A DNA stretch of 64,000 bases, taken from Chytridium lagenaria (Eukaryota > Chytridiomycota > Chytridiomycetes > Chytridiales > Chytridiaceae). How positions within the stretch are numbered: the stretch's first letter is position 1; every line of letters begins with the position of its first letter. The position numbers and the translations under genes were made by a program. Of this stretch, positions 21,790 through 32,547 are shown piece after piece. The notes beneath the pieces are model-generated. The model worked only from the letters and a program-made list of their open reading frames with translations, made no database searches and had not been told where the DNA came from. The stretch lies in the NCBI GenBank assembly GCA_025449115.1, contig JAHLKC010000014.1:1-64000 (forward strand), in the 5' to 3' direction.

Positions 21790-22071
21790 ATTTAAACCTC
21801 ATTTCATTTGTCGAATCTATTACTTTTGTTGTTGTTTTTTGGGGTCGCAGGCTGCAGGGACTCCTGCGAGGGTTATTGTTGTGTAAAGAGTTTGGTTCAT
21901 AGAGGGGATATACCCCTTTTTAAGAGAGAACATCTTATCTGGTCTTTGTATGAGTTTGATATAACTTCCTATATCTGTTGTCGACATTTTATACATTTGT
22001 ACGGTCGTTGAAGCAGACTTATTCAAAAGTTTGTCAAGTTTTGACGAACAAAAAAAAAAAGTAGGCATTCA

Positions 22072-23531
22072 ATGGCACCAACAAAGAAGAACGGCCGTCG
22101 AAAGCAACTCCTACTCCATCTTCAAACACCAAAGCGTTAGCGAAACCCACTGCATCAGCTTCATCCGTATCAGCGGCATCAAAGAAATCAAAACCCGCTG
22201 TCGAGGAGAAGAAGGAATGGGGAAGCCAGGCCGTTTTCATGTTGGGAGAAGATGAGAAGGATGATGATGATGAAGAGGAGGAGGAGGAGAGAAAAGGAGG
22301 GAGGAGTGTGATCAAGGTTGTGCAGAAGGATGAGGAGGAGGAGGAGGATGAGAGGTTTGCGGGTGCGAAAGCAAAGATGGCCAGGATCGCAGAGTTGATG
22401 AAGAGGAAGGGATTGGAAGTTCAAGAAGACGATGATGACGAGGAAGAGGATGAGGAGAATATGATGGAAGGCGATGAAGAAGATGAAGAAGATTTTAAAG
22501 ATGATGACGACGATGACGACGCCTTAAACGACGAATCTCACCTTCTCCCTGGAGAACAAACCGACATTCTGGGTCTCGCAGACCCAACACCTAACCCCAA
22601 ACCCACCGCCGTCAAGCCCATCACCTTGACAACCCTCCAAACCTTCAATGCCGTCTCGACCGTACAGGCGTCTGCTACCTCTCCCGTATTCCGCCTTTCA
22701 TGAAACCTCAAGCCCTCCGTCATCTCCTCAGTCAACACGGTACAATCGGGCGTATCTATCTTGCACCCGAAGACCCAAAAGTCACGGCTCGAAGAAAAAA
22801 GTATAAGGGGAATCGAAGAGTGAATTTTGTGGAAGGGTGGGTTGAATTTGAGGATAAGAAATTGGGGAGACGTGCGGCAGAGTTTTTGAATGGACGTAAT
22901 GTAGGGGGGAAGAAGACGGGACGGTTTTATGATGATTTGTGGAGCATTCGGTACTTGCCGAGGTTTAAGTGGCATCATTTGACCGATCAGATTGCTTATG
23001 GTGAGTTTCGTGACCGTTGCCTTGTAGAAAAGCTTATCCGTGTTGTTTGGTGTGGAATGGTCTTATTTTGACCTCCTGATTCTCAACTACGTGCAAAAAG
23101 GCATTTTTCCCTAAATGATGTTGGCTTTGGTTTCTAATATTCTAATTGTGGTTGCTGTGTTTGTCTTTTCGTAGAACGCGCCGTCCGTGATCAAAAGCTT
23201 CGCGCTGAGATGTCTGCAGTCAAACGCGAGAACAAGGGATACCTCCGAAATGTTGCCAAAAACAAGATGATTCAAGCCATTGAAGCGCGCAAAGCAAAGC
23301 AACTTCTCGAAAAAGATACTGGGAGAAGGTTTCGATCTTTGATAAGAACGACCGGCAGAGAATGTGGACGGTGGGGAGGTTAAGAAGGCGAGGAAGGAGG
23401 AGACGGAGGCGTCGAAAAAGTATAATAGGACGTTTAGGCAGAGGGCGCCAGTGAATGTTGGGGTAGAGGCGGCGGAGCCTAGTGAACGGCAGGTGGGGAT
23501 GCTTAAAAAGGTATTTGGGAAGAGGGAGTGA
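22072..23531 (+). CDS. ESF2: ESF2/ABT1-like pre-rRNA processing factor with RRM
   Basis: Nucleolar factor needed for 18S rRNA maturation in the small-subunit processome. The family block is clear: RTGVCYLSRIPPFMKPQ, RHLLSQHGTIGRIYLAPEDP, FVEGWVEFEDKK, the segment YDDLWSIRYLPRFKWHHLTD and QIAY, then after an intron (about 23001-23174) ERAVRDQKLRAEMS and KRENKGYL. A long acidic tract (Asp/Glu runs, about 22240-22530) precedes the RRM. The C-terminus ends RTFRQRAPVN...FGKRE at 23531. The start at 22072 (MAPTKKN) is the only plausible one. Frame slips near 22090, 22650 and 23330-23370 each need one base; together they recover a continuous protein. Confidence 0.88.
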
Positions 23532-23944
23532 TGGATTTGATGATGGGAGTCTGCTTTGTGTGGATCGTATTTTAGTTTGTTATTCTTATGTCTTGGGTCA
23601 TTACGCACCACTGTCTTTTGGGAATAAAGTTTTATACACAGATATTTATCAAGTACATTATATGATTTGTTTTGTTTTTGTTTTTCCCTTTATTTTGTTT
23701 CATCTCAAGCTCTCATCTCTCCCTCTCACAATGATCCAGCTGCGTAAACTTGTGCTAATGGTCGCTACATATTGACCAGCTTTTTTGAGTACGTCGCTGT
23801 CACGTAACTCGCGCCGCATAATAACTGGTGATGGCACTTCTCCTTACAAACACTTTGCTCAAAAGGATGCAGTTTGGTTCCAACCCGCTTGGTTGAGAAA
23901 AAAATGAGTCAAATCAAATCTTGGACTTGAAACCAGCCTCAAAC
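23532..23944. other. Intergenic between ESF2 and the Crinkler-like gene
   Basis: About 410 bases, T-rich near 23650-23700. No gene recognised. Confidence 0.4.
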
Positions 23945-25293
23945 ATGCCTGACATCCTCGGTCTCTGTCTCGGCGACACTCCCGACAAAGCCTTCTCCGT
24001 CTTCATCGATCCCACAACAACCATCTCCCGTCTCCGCTCCCTCCTCGCACCATGCACTCGTCACAACCCTGCCGAATTGAACCTATTCGCTGTCCACACC
24101 GCCGCACAACTCTCGTTGGATGATAAACGCATCTATCGCTTCTTGACTGCTTCCGCACGCATCATCCGTTACCTGCGGGTACTTCTCTTCCGTTTGATCC
24201 TGTTCACGTGGAAGCACATCTCCCTGTCACTTGGTTGAAAGATCCTACGGCTCTCGTCTCAACGTTTTTCATGAATGACGATGACACTTTGAAAGAGAAT
24301 TCAAGGAATCTTAGGCTCATTGTAGCGTTGGATGCGAGAGTGGTGGCTTTTCCTGTGGCGCCTGTGGCAGGGACACCTGTTGCCGTCAATAATGGGAGGA
24401 CTTTGTTCTCAAGCATGCAATCGGAAGACACCCTCCAGCTTATGGAATGACGTTGGGAGAGCCAAGACCTCCAGAGAGGGGATCATCGAGAAACGGGCCT
24501 CCACAGTTTCTGGTGAAAGCGGATGATGTTCCAGAGAAAATTATGATAAAGAATGGTGGAGAGACCGATGGGATACTTCCTCTTTCGTCTGGCCGTCTCT
24601 TTGGCGGTACGGCTATGGATGTGAAGGACGTTCAAATGGATGGTATGAATGAAAATCAAGGTAAACATGGAGTTGCTGATCGTTTACTGACGTTTGTTGA
24701 TAGTAAATGGTTCATCGTCAACGCTTCCTCCGCCACCTTTAATCAAAACGGCGCAACACCGTCAACAGAGTTTCTTCAAATCACTCAGTCAACCAATAAA
24801 CCCGGAGAGTCGTGGTCGAATGAGAGACTCCAGGAAACGAGCACCAACCAGGGTAATGATGATGTTAACGGAGGTCCAGCAAAGCAGTTTGTTAACCCCA
24901 ACAAACGACGAAGGATTATTATAATTGCGATAATATCAGTCGTTGCTTTGGTTGTGGTGGGTTTGGGCGTTGGTTTGGGAGTGGGGCTTTCTTCTTCCCA
25001 GTCGAATGTAAGTTTGTTCTTTCCGTGGACTCCCTGGACGCTAATGTAATGCTTTTTCTCTTTTCCTTTTTCTCGGATTTCGCAGTATTCTTATGTAAGT
25101 AATTGCCTCTTGTATCGCTCTTCTTTTACTAACATGAATTTATTTTTGTTCATCTACAAAGTCGTATACGCCGTCACCATCGCCGAGATCCAGCTATCCA
25201 AAGGCTAGCAGCGCCATCTCTTCACCTTTAAATGGCCGACTTTGGTGGATGATTCCCTGTAATGTCTTGTTGATCAGTTCACTACTTTTTTGA
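23945..25293 (+). CDS. Single-pass membrane protein with Crinkler-like N-terminal domain
   Basis: The start MPDILGLCLGDTPDKAFSVF opens a ubiquitin-like segment. Its pattern (short beta strand, KAFSVFIDPTTTISRLRSLL, then AELNLFAV) matches the header domain of Crinkler (CRN/RHS) proteins found in oomycetes and chytrids. One base is missing near 24174; with it the text runs on as AGTSLPFDPVHVEAHLPVTW. A second slip lies near 24400. The middle (24447-24880) is Ser/Thr/Asn/Gly-rich and probably disordered. KRRR then precedes one strongly hydrophobic helix (IIIIAIISVVALVVVGLGVG), followed after two short introns (25009-25085 and about 25094-25161) by a Ser/Pro tail. The positive charges before the helix suggest the N-terminal part is cytosolic. 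CRN proteins normally end in nuclease- or kinase-like domains; none is seen here. Confidence 0.55.
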
Positions 25294-25922
25294 ATGCTGA
25301 GCTCCTCCCTTCTTTGTTTAAACTTGAACACATGTATTCGGCTATCAATATATTTTATGATGTTTAAAATTCTGTCGCAGTTTGAAGGATCCGCTGTTAG
25401 ATATTTTTTTACACCATATTTGCAAATCATTTGGAGGACGTTTTAATAAGAGATCCAGGTGAACGCTGTTTGCGTGAACCGTTCCGCAAGAAAAGTGAAA
25501 GGCGTCCATGAAAGTCGGATACTTTTTTAATCCCACCTCAATACATCTGATGCCATCGTCCCGTAACCCCTGCAACATTCTCCAGAGCAGAATTGATTCG
25601 ACCTCCTCCATGAACATTCATCGCGTCTTTTAAAAACACATATCCCCTTTCCTCAGTCCTTTTTTTCTTTTTTGGATAATCCAACACTGCCGTTGAGGCA
25701 AGTTATTGAGGTGAAGGATTTCAACTGCAAAAGATAGGTTTTATGGGGGATGTGTTTCCCGTCAACTATGCCCGGCTTATGACGGGTAAAACGTCTACGT
25801 AAATCCATAAACGGGGTTGACAGATATCCAAAGTTAAAAGCGTTAAACCAAGACCGCTCCTGTTTCCTCGTCTCAATGCATAGACACCATTCCAAAAGTA
25901 TAATTTCGATTATATATTCCAT
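25194..25922 (-). CDS. Hypothetical minus-strand protein(s)
   Basis: Three overlapping minus-strand frames contain protein-like text: LLEWCLCIETRKQERSW (about 25890), LLWRMLQGLRDDGIRCIEVG (about 25580) and ILNIIKYIDSRIHVFKF (about 25360). No family is recognised and the joining is unclear. The last part overlaps the 3' end of the Crinkler-like gene on the other strand. Confidence 0.25.
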
Positions 25923-25965
25923 TCAGTCCACTGTAATTCTAATAAGACATAATCACAACAAAAGA

Positions 25966-25986
25966 GGGGGGGGGGGGGGGTGGGGG
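25966..25986 (+). repeat. G15-T-G6 homopolymer run
   Basis: Fifteen G, one T, six G, about 160 bp beyond the stop of the tandem-repeat secreted protein (on that gene's transcript it is a C run). Long A-runs follow at 26030-26125. Confidence 0.9.
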
Positions 25987-26145
25987 GCTGGGTTCCCAAC
26001 AACAAACAACACCCCCCAAAAAATCCAAATGAACCAAAAAAAAAGCAGACCTAAGTACAATTGACAGAAAAAGAAAAAGAAGAAAGAGAGAGAAAACCCA
26101 ACCAAAAAAAAAAAAAAAAAAACTTGAAAAAAACAAATGAAAAAA

Positions 26146-29100
26146 TCACGCAGCAGCCGCCGTCTTCCCCATCCCAGACATGATGGATTTAATCATAGTC
26201 AAAATATCACTCGTCCCCTGCATCACCGCAATCACAACTCCACCCTGTTTCCCAAGCTCAATCCCTCCAGCACCTCCAGTCGTCGGCAACGACACGCCCG
26301 GTGACGACGGGGGCGCACCACCAGCAGGGGCGTCCGACGGTGGCGCCCCAGAAGCAGGTGGCGCCCCAGAAGCCGGTGGAGCCCCAGACGCCGGTGGAGC
26401 CCCAGAAGCAGGGGGAGCTCCAACAGGGAAGCTCCCTCCCTCCATAGGCGGGGCAGTGTCAGGTTCAGCAGCACCACCACCCCCACCCCCATTAGAAGGT
26501 GTGGAAGGTGCGGTTTCGGCTTCCTCGGCGGCAGCACCAGCCCCACCCTTGGGAGGTGAAGCAACGTATCCGCCACCACTCGGGGGTTCAGGGGCACTGC
26601 TGCCACCGCCGCCACTGGGAGGTTCAGGGGCTTCACTGCTGCCACCACTGCTGGGAGGGGGTTCGCTGGGTGATTCTTCGACGGTGGTTTCAGAGCCTGG
26701 GGAGGTGGGGGGTGCGACGGGTTTAGGTTGATCGCTACCGCGGGTTGGGCCAGAGGGAGCGGGGGAATCGCCGGCTTTAAGGAGGTCCTCTGAAGAAAGA
26801 CCAACGTACTATTAAAAAAAAACGCAGCCAATGTTAGACGTCCCAAAGTGGTAGGGGTGGGGGAATAGAAATCGATGGATTACCTTTTTGCATTCCTTCT
26901 CATCATACATCTTTACGGTTTGATAAGTCCCCTTTGATTTCTTAGTGGTAGGAGTCCAAGCATCTCCAAACTCCACAATCCTAGCAGCAACGGCGACACA
27001 ATTTTTAGACACCTCTCCATAAGTGATATCCCCAGCGGTATCATTTCTCGTCCAACATTGCTTATGCTTTTCAGTCACATCACCCCAATTCACCCAAGGT
27101 TGAATCTGCGTGCGATTGGAGATGATAAAGGCGTTACAAATGTTCTCCTCGTACGTCTTTTTGTCGAGCTTGTCACCGCATTTACCCCATGACGTGCAAG
27201 GGCTACAAAAAAAATGGGTTAGGGTCAGGGTTTGGCGTGACGTGGGGTGGGGGGGAACTTACTCAATGTTACATTCGACGAGTTTGTTCTCACACCAATC
27301 CATGGTCTCAGTAAAGTCCTTCAAAGTCTCAAAGAGCGGGACAATGGTGGTGTTGGCGGCAGGAGGAACGAAAGGCGCAGGTTTCTTGCCGGCAAGAAGA
27401 ACTTCCACCGTCAAACCAATTTGCTAACAAAAAAAAGCCAGTTCAGCAACAAAAAAAAAAAATAAAAAAAATTTCGCCTCACCTTATCACATCCCTTCTC
27501 CTTATACTTTCCAACAGTATCGTATTTCCCATTCGACTTTTTCGTCGTCGGCGTCCACGACTCTCCAAACTCCACAATCCTCGACGCAATCGCAATACAG
27601 TTTTTCGCAAGCTCTCCATACGGGATATCCCCAGCCGTATCATTTCTCGTCCAACACTCCCTATGTTTATCCGTGGCATCTCCCCAACTCACCCAAGGTT
27701 GAATCTCTGTCCGTTCACTGATAATAAAAGCATTGCACGCATTCTCTTCATACTCTTTTTCAAAATCCTTGCCACACGTACCCCAAGACGTGCAAGGGTT
27801 AACGTCACATTCGTCAAGCTTTTTGCGGCACCATTCTTCAGTTTCCGTGAAATCTTTGAGGGTTTCAAAGAGGGGTGGGACGGGTTTAGCGGGGGCGGGG
27901 GCGGCAGGTTTTCCACCCGTTTTCTTAAACTCTTCAAGGAGAGCGTCAGCAGTCAACCCGATAGCCTGCAACAAAACACGAGAATGTCAGTGGAAATGAT
28001 ACATCAACACTACCCCCCAAAAAAAAGGCTTACCTTATCACACGCTTTCTCCTTGTACATTTTAATGGTATCATACTTTCCAGCAGATTTTTTCGTAGTC
28101 GGGGTCCACGACTCTCCAAACTCGACAATCCTCGAAGCGACCGCGATACAGTTCTTAGCGAGCTCTCCATACGGGATATCACCGGCCGTATCGTTTCTAG
28201 TCCAACATTCACGATGTTTATCAGTCACATCACCCCAATTAGCCCAAGGTTGAATTTCAGTACGCTCGCTGATGATAAAAGCGTTACAAGCGTTCTCCTC
28301 ATATTCCTTTGCGAAATCATTCCCACACTTGCCCCAAGACGTGCAAGGGTCAACATCGCATTCGTCGAGTTTCTTGCGGCACCATTCTTCAGTGTCGGTA
28401 AAGTCTTTGATGGTCTCAAACAGGGGTGGGGCGGGTTTAGCGGGAGCGGGAGGGGGGTGGCAGGGGCGGCAGGCTTTCCACCAGTTTTCTTGAACTCGTC
28501 AAGGAGAGCCTCAGCGGTCAAACCAATTTGCTAAGAAAATCATGCAAGTCAGCAACATAAAACACCAAGAGATAAAGGCTTTACCTTGTCACATCCTTTC
28601 TCCTTGTACATTTTGATGGTATCGTACTTTCCATTAGATTGCTTGGTGGTAGGTGTCCAGGATTCTCCATACTCAACAATCCTCGACGCCACAGCAATAC
28701 AGTTTTTGGCAGCCTCTCCATAAGGAATATCACCAGCCTTGTCTTCACGAGTCCAACATTCGCGATGTTGGTCAGTGGTCTCACCCCAGTTAGCCCAAGG
28801 CTGAATTTGAGTACGCTCGCTGATGATAAAGGCGTTACAAGCGTTCTCCTCATACTCGGCGGCGAAATCATTTCCACACTTGCCCCAAGACGTGCAAGGG
28901 TTGACGTCACAGTCGTCAAGCTTCTTTTGACACCATTGTTCAGTGTCTGTGAAATCTTTGACGCTCTCAAAGAGGGGTTTGGCGGGTTTAGCGGGAGCCG
29001 GCGGGGGCGCGGGGGCAGCAGGCTTTCCTCCAGTCTTCTTGAACTCGTCAAGGAGAGCCTCGGCGGTCAAACCGATTTGCTAAAAAAGAAAAACATGCCA

Positions 29101-30414
29101 AGTCAGCAACATTAAACACCAAGAGATAAAGACTTTACCTTGTCACATCCTTTCTCCTTGTACATTTTGATGGTATCGTACTTTCCGTTAGATTGCTTGG
29201 TGGTAGGTGTCCAGGATTCTCCATACTCAAGAATCCTCGACGCCACAGCGATACAGTTTTTGGCAGCCTCTCCATAAGGAATATCACCAGCCTTGTCTTC
29301 ACGAGTCCAACATTGACGGTGTTGGTCAGTAGTCTCACCCCAGTTAGCCCAAGGCTGAATTTGAGTACGCTCGCTGATGATAAAGGCGTTACAAGCGTTC
29401 TCCTCATACTCGGCGGCGAAATCACTCCCACACTTGCCCCAAGACGTGCAAGGGCTTTTTAGAAAAAAGACAGGTTAGCAAGAGCTAAAATTGGTAGGGA
29501 TGGAGAAAGATGATCACTTACTTGACATCACAGTCGTCGAGTTTCTTTTGGCACCACTCCTCTGTCTGCACAAAGTCCTTGACACTTTCAAAGAGAGGGG
29601 TGGGGGGTTTCGCGGCGGGAGGGGGAGGGGAGGGGGAGGAGTAGGAGGAGGAGCGGATTTCTTAAACTCCTTGAGCAAGTCATCGGCCGACAATCCAAGC
29701 TCCTAAAACGACGTCAGCATCAAGAATAAAAAAATGAGCCATAGAGAGAATAAACATAAAAAACAAGGTGGTGGCAAAGTTACAAAAAAGAGAATATGCG
29801 CTCACATTCTGACAGTTTTTCTCCTTGTACATGGCGAAAGGTTGTACTTTCCGTTTGAATTTGCAATGGTAGGAGTCCAAGATTCACCAGAGTCTAGAAT
29901 TCTAGAGGCCACAGCAATACAGTTCTTGGCAACCTCTCCATACGGGATATCACCCGCTTTATCATCTCTGGTCCAGCACTCCCTGTGCTGATCGGTGACG
30001 TCTCCCCAGTTGACCAAGGTTGGATCTGAGCCCTCTCGCTAATGATGAAAGCATTGCAGGCATTGTCCTCATACTCTCCAGCCCACGACGGAGGGTCTCC
30101 ACATTTACCCCACGATGTACAGGGACTATTGCAAAGAAAAAAAAAACCTTATTAGTTCTCTCATCTTTTTTACACAAAAGAGAAAGGAAAGGAAGGATCT
30201 ATGAATAGGAAACGGTTGACCCACTTGACGTCGCACTCTTCTAGCTTTTGTGACAAAACTCTTCCGTCTTTAAAAAGTCTTCCATGTTCTCAAAGAGATG
30301 ATTCTGTGCCATTGGCTTGTAGGCAGCCTGCGGCTTCACCTTGGGAGGACGGGCGCTGACACTGGCCAACAGCGATGCAGCAATGGCCATGACGGCCACC
30401 TTTGCGACAGCCAT
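26146..30414 (-). CDS. Secreted protein of six tandem Cys-rich repeats with a Gly/Ala/Pro tail
   Basis: The start at 30414 gives a signal peptide (MAVAKVAVMAIAASLLASVS, then AR). Six repeats of about 145-165 residues follow. Each has a Pro/Ala linker (as in LLDEFKKTGGKPAAPAP), a DFTDTEQWCQKKLDDCDV segment, NPCTSWGKCG, EENACNAFIISERTQIQPW, HRECWTR, AGDIPYGE, KNCIAVASRIVE, SWTPT and MYKEKGCDK: eight conserved Cys and several Trp per unit. Exons: 30225-30414 and 29806-30125 (R1), 29522-29702 and 29139-29454 (R2), 28585-29079 (R3), 28034-28530 (R4), 27483-27965 (R5), 27263-27423 and 26884-27202 (R6), 26146-26808 (tail). The tail holds repeated GAPPAS units and ends in GMGKTAAAA. One-base slips occur in R1 (near 30255 and 30016) and in the R4 linker. 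I recognise no known family. It is probably an extracellular or wall-associated protein. Confidence 0.85.
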
Positions 30415-31784
30415 ATTTTGGAGATTCGATTTCTATGGGAGTAAAAAGTGGGATGGCTGGCTGGTTATGTTGGATGCCGTTAATGGATGGATGGATGGAT
30501 GGGGTGTGTATGTATGCGTATGAGTGTGAGGTCCACCAGAGGGGATCTAGGATCAGTGACGACAATGACACAGCTACAACGGATGACGGAGTGTGTATGG
30601 ATGGATGGATGGTGAGGATGGATGGATGGGAATGGATGGATGGATGGATGGGAAAAGGAAATGAGGAGGTGTGGGTGGGTTGGATATATTTTCGTTAGTT
30701 TTCGTGTCTCTCGGTCTCTAATTGAATGAACAAACTTGCGCATTATTAAATAATTAAGAGTGAATTTTAGAGTGTTGTGTGTCTTTAATTACAACTCAGC
30801 CAGATGCTGACTGACAATTTCAGTGAATTATTTATTAATTAATAATAATTGAATGAATGAATTAATGAATTACAGGGAAGGAAAATAATTTTTTATTTTT
30901 ATATTAAAAATATTTGAATAAAATATTTATTTCTATTAATATGTATTATGCAGTATCATTGCCCTTCTTATAGGCAAAAAGACACACCGACGGTTTTATT
31001 ATTATTTATTATTGGTTTCTGGCTTTTTAATTAATATTATAATTATTTATTAATAATTATTAATTTCATTATTATTTCTTTACATGCCACTTGCAAGGTT
31101 ACGTCCATATACCTATGTATACTAAAAATACTTGTTAATATATTATTATGTAAATATGTAAATTACTTTATGAATATTCAACATATTTACACCCATATCA
31201 ATAGTTTACACATCCATGTGCATACAATAAATATCATCAGAGAGATATTGGGAATATTGTTATCACTATATTCAATATACAGTAGGAATATATCCTATCC
31301 TATGATATGTGCAAATATCCCATGCAATACACGCTATTTACCCATATCCCTAGTACGCGTTTTCTAACGCCCATTAAAGTAATTACTGTACATACGTACG
31401 TGTACGGTACTGCGGCAGGTGGTAAAGTTGCAGCTTTTTTTTCTTTCCAATTATCGCATCAATATTTATATAGTAGACAAACATTGGCTGGGCATGCAAG
31501 AGACATGTTTGAAAATTTTTTTCCTGTCTTATTCTTATATTTACCACACACTGCTCCATGTGAAATAATAATGTTACTGCTGCGAATTATTCGATCACCA
31601 TCCCCAAAAAAAATTATACAGTAAAAACGGCACAAACATGCCTTGCTGTTAACATAACAGCCTCTGAAACTCTGAATTCATGTGTCAAGTTTATGTATTG
31701 CTCGAGGTCTAATCTACTTTCATTGTATCCGCTCACCCTGATCTGCATCCATTCGTCAAGACTGCTCAAACCACGTACACTACC
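30415..31784. other. AT-rich intergenic with ATGG microsatellite
   Basis: Two blocks of (ATGG)n (30482-30503 and 30595-30652) lie 70-240 bp upstream of the tandem-repeat gene start, so in its promoter or 5' UTR. From 30750 to 31350 the sequence is very AT-rich (many TAATTATT-like words) with no gene. Confidence 0.6.
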
Positions 31785-32006
31785 TTGACCAAGTTAAATG
31801 CCTCCAGTCGAAATCTTTTTTTTAAAATTAATAAAGGAAGCATGTCATGGCGTTCACCTAACGCCTTGGTATTAGAGGCCGACATGGTGCGTAACGGTAC
31901 ATTTCGAAGCTGCGGTCTTTTGGAGCTTCACGATTCAAAGACCCGTCACGAATATAAAGTTATCCTACCCGTCCAAAACATGTATTTATGCATAAACATG
32001 GTATAA
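31785..32006 (+). CDS. Hypothetical 73-residue protein
   Basis: Open frame MTKLNASSRNLFFKINKGS... without recognisable domain, isolated in AT-rich DNA. It may be chance. Confidence 0.15.
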   Translation: MTKLNASSRNLFFKINKGSMSWRSPNALVLEADMVRNGTFRSCGLLELHDSKTRHEYKVILPVQNMYLCINMV

Positions 32007-32547
32007 CTATACTATAGGTGGGGGGAAGGGGAGGTCAAGAGAATGTGCCAAGTCAGGAACCGTCCAACCTTCAAGTTCATGAAAACGATACATCAGCTCT
32101 GCATGCAATTCCTAGATAAAGTAACGATAAGGCTCACGATCCCAAACTTTGGTAAAATACATTCCCATTTTACTGTTTTATCATGAGGTACACAGTATTA
32201 TATATGGACAGGATGACCATAAGCTTTAGCGAAAGGAATTGACGCACATTTACGGCTTTCTTTAGAATTTGCAAGTTGATGGGGTCCACCATAATAAGAA
32301 AGGTGTTTTTAACATGTCCCCTCTACCTAATGGCCTCAACGTATCAACATCTATTAAATACAAACTATGTTGGAACTTCAATTCAATCTGACAATCTCAT
32401 CCTTCAATCAACAAACAAACAAAAACAAAAGCTTTTTTTAAAAAAAAAACAGACAACAAAAATGCGTCTCCTCCGTCCACAAACAAGCGAGGCTTGAGGA
32501 CCAACGTATTCCAAACCCCATCGATCCCACATCCCCCACACATCATC
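32007..32547. other. Intergenic upstream of the RING-H2 gene
   Basis: About 540 bases, A-rich near 32405-32460. No gene or RNA recognised. Confidence 0.4.

Noticed and set aside
26180..26731. Plus-strand Gly/Ala/Pro-rich frame of 183 residues
   Set aside because: Antisense of the repetitive tail exon of the minus-strand secreted protein; GC-rich repeats keep several frames open.
28581..29431. Long open frames of similar sequence in a second minus-strand frame and on the plus strand across the tandem repeats
   Set aside because: They are frame shadows of the duplicated Cys-rich repeats; the Cys/Trp-conserved frame with signal peptide and consistent splice sites is the coding one.
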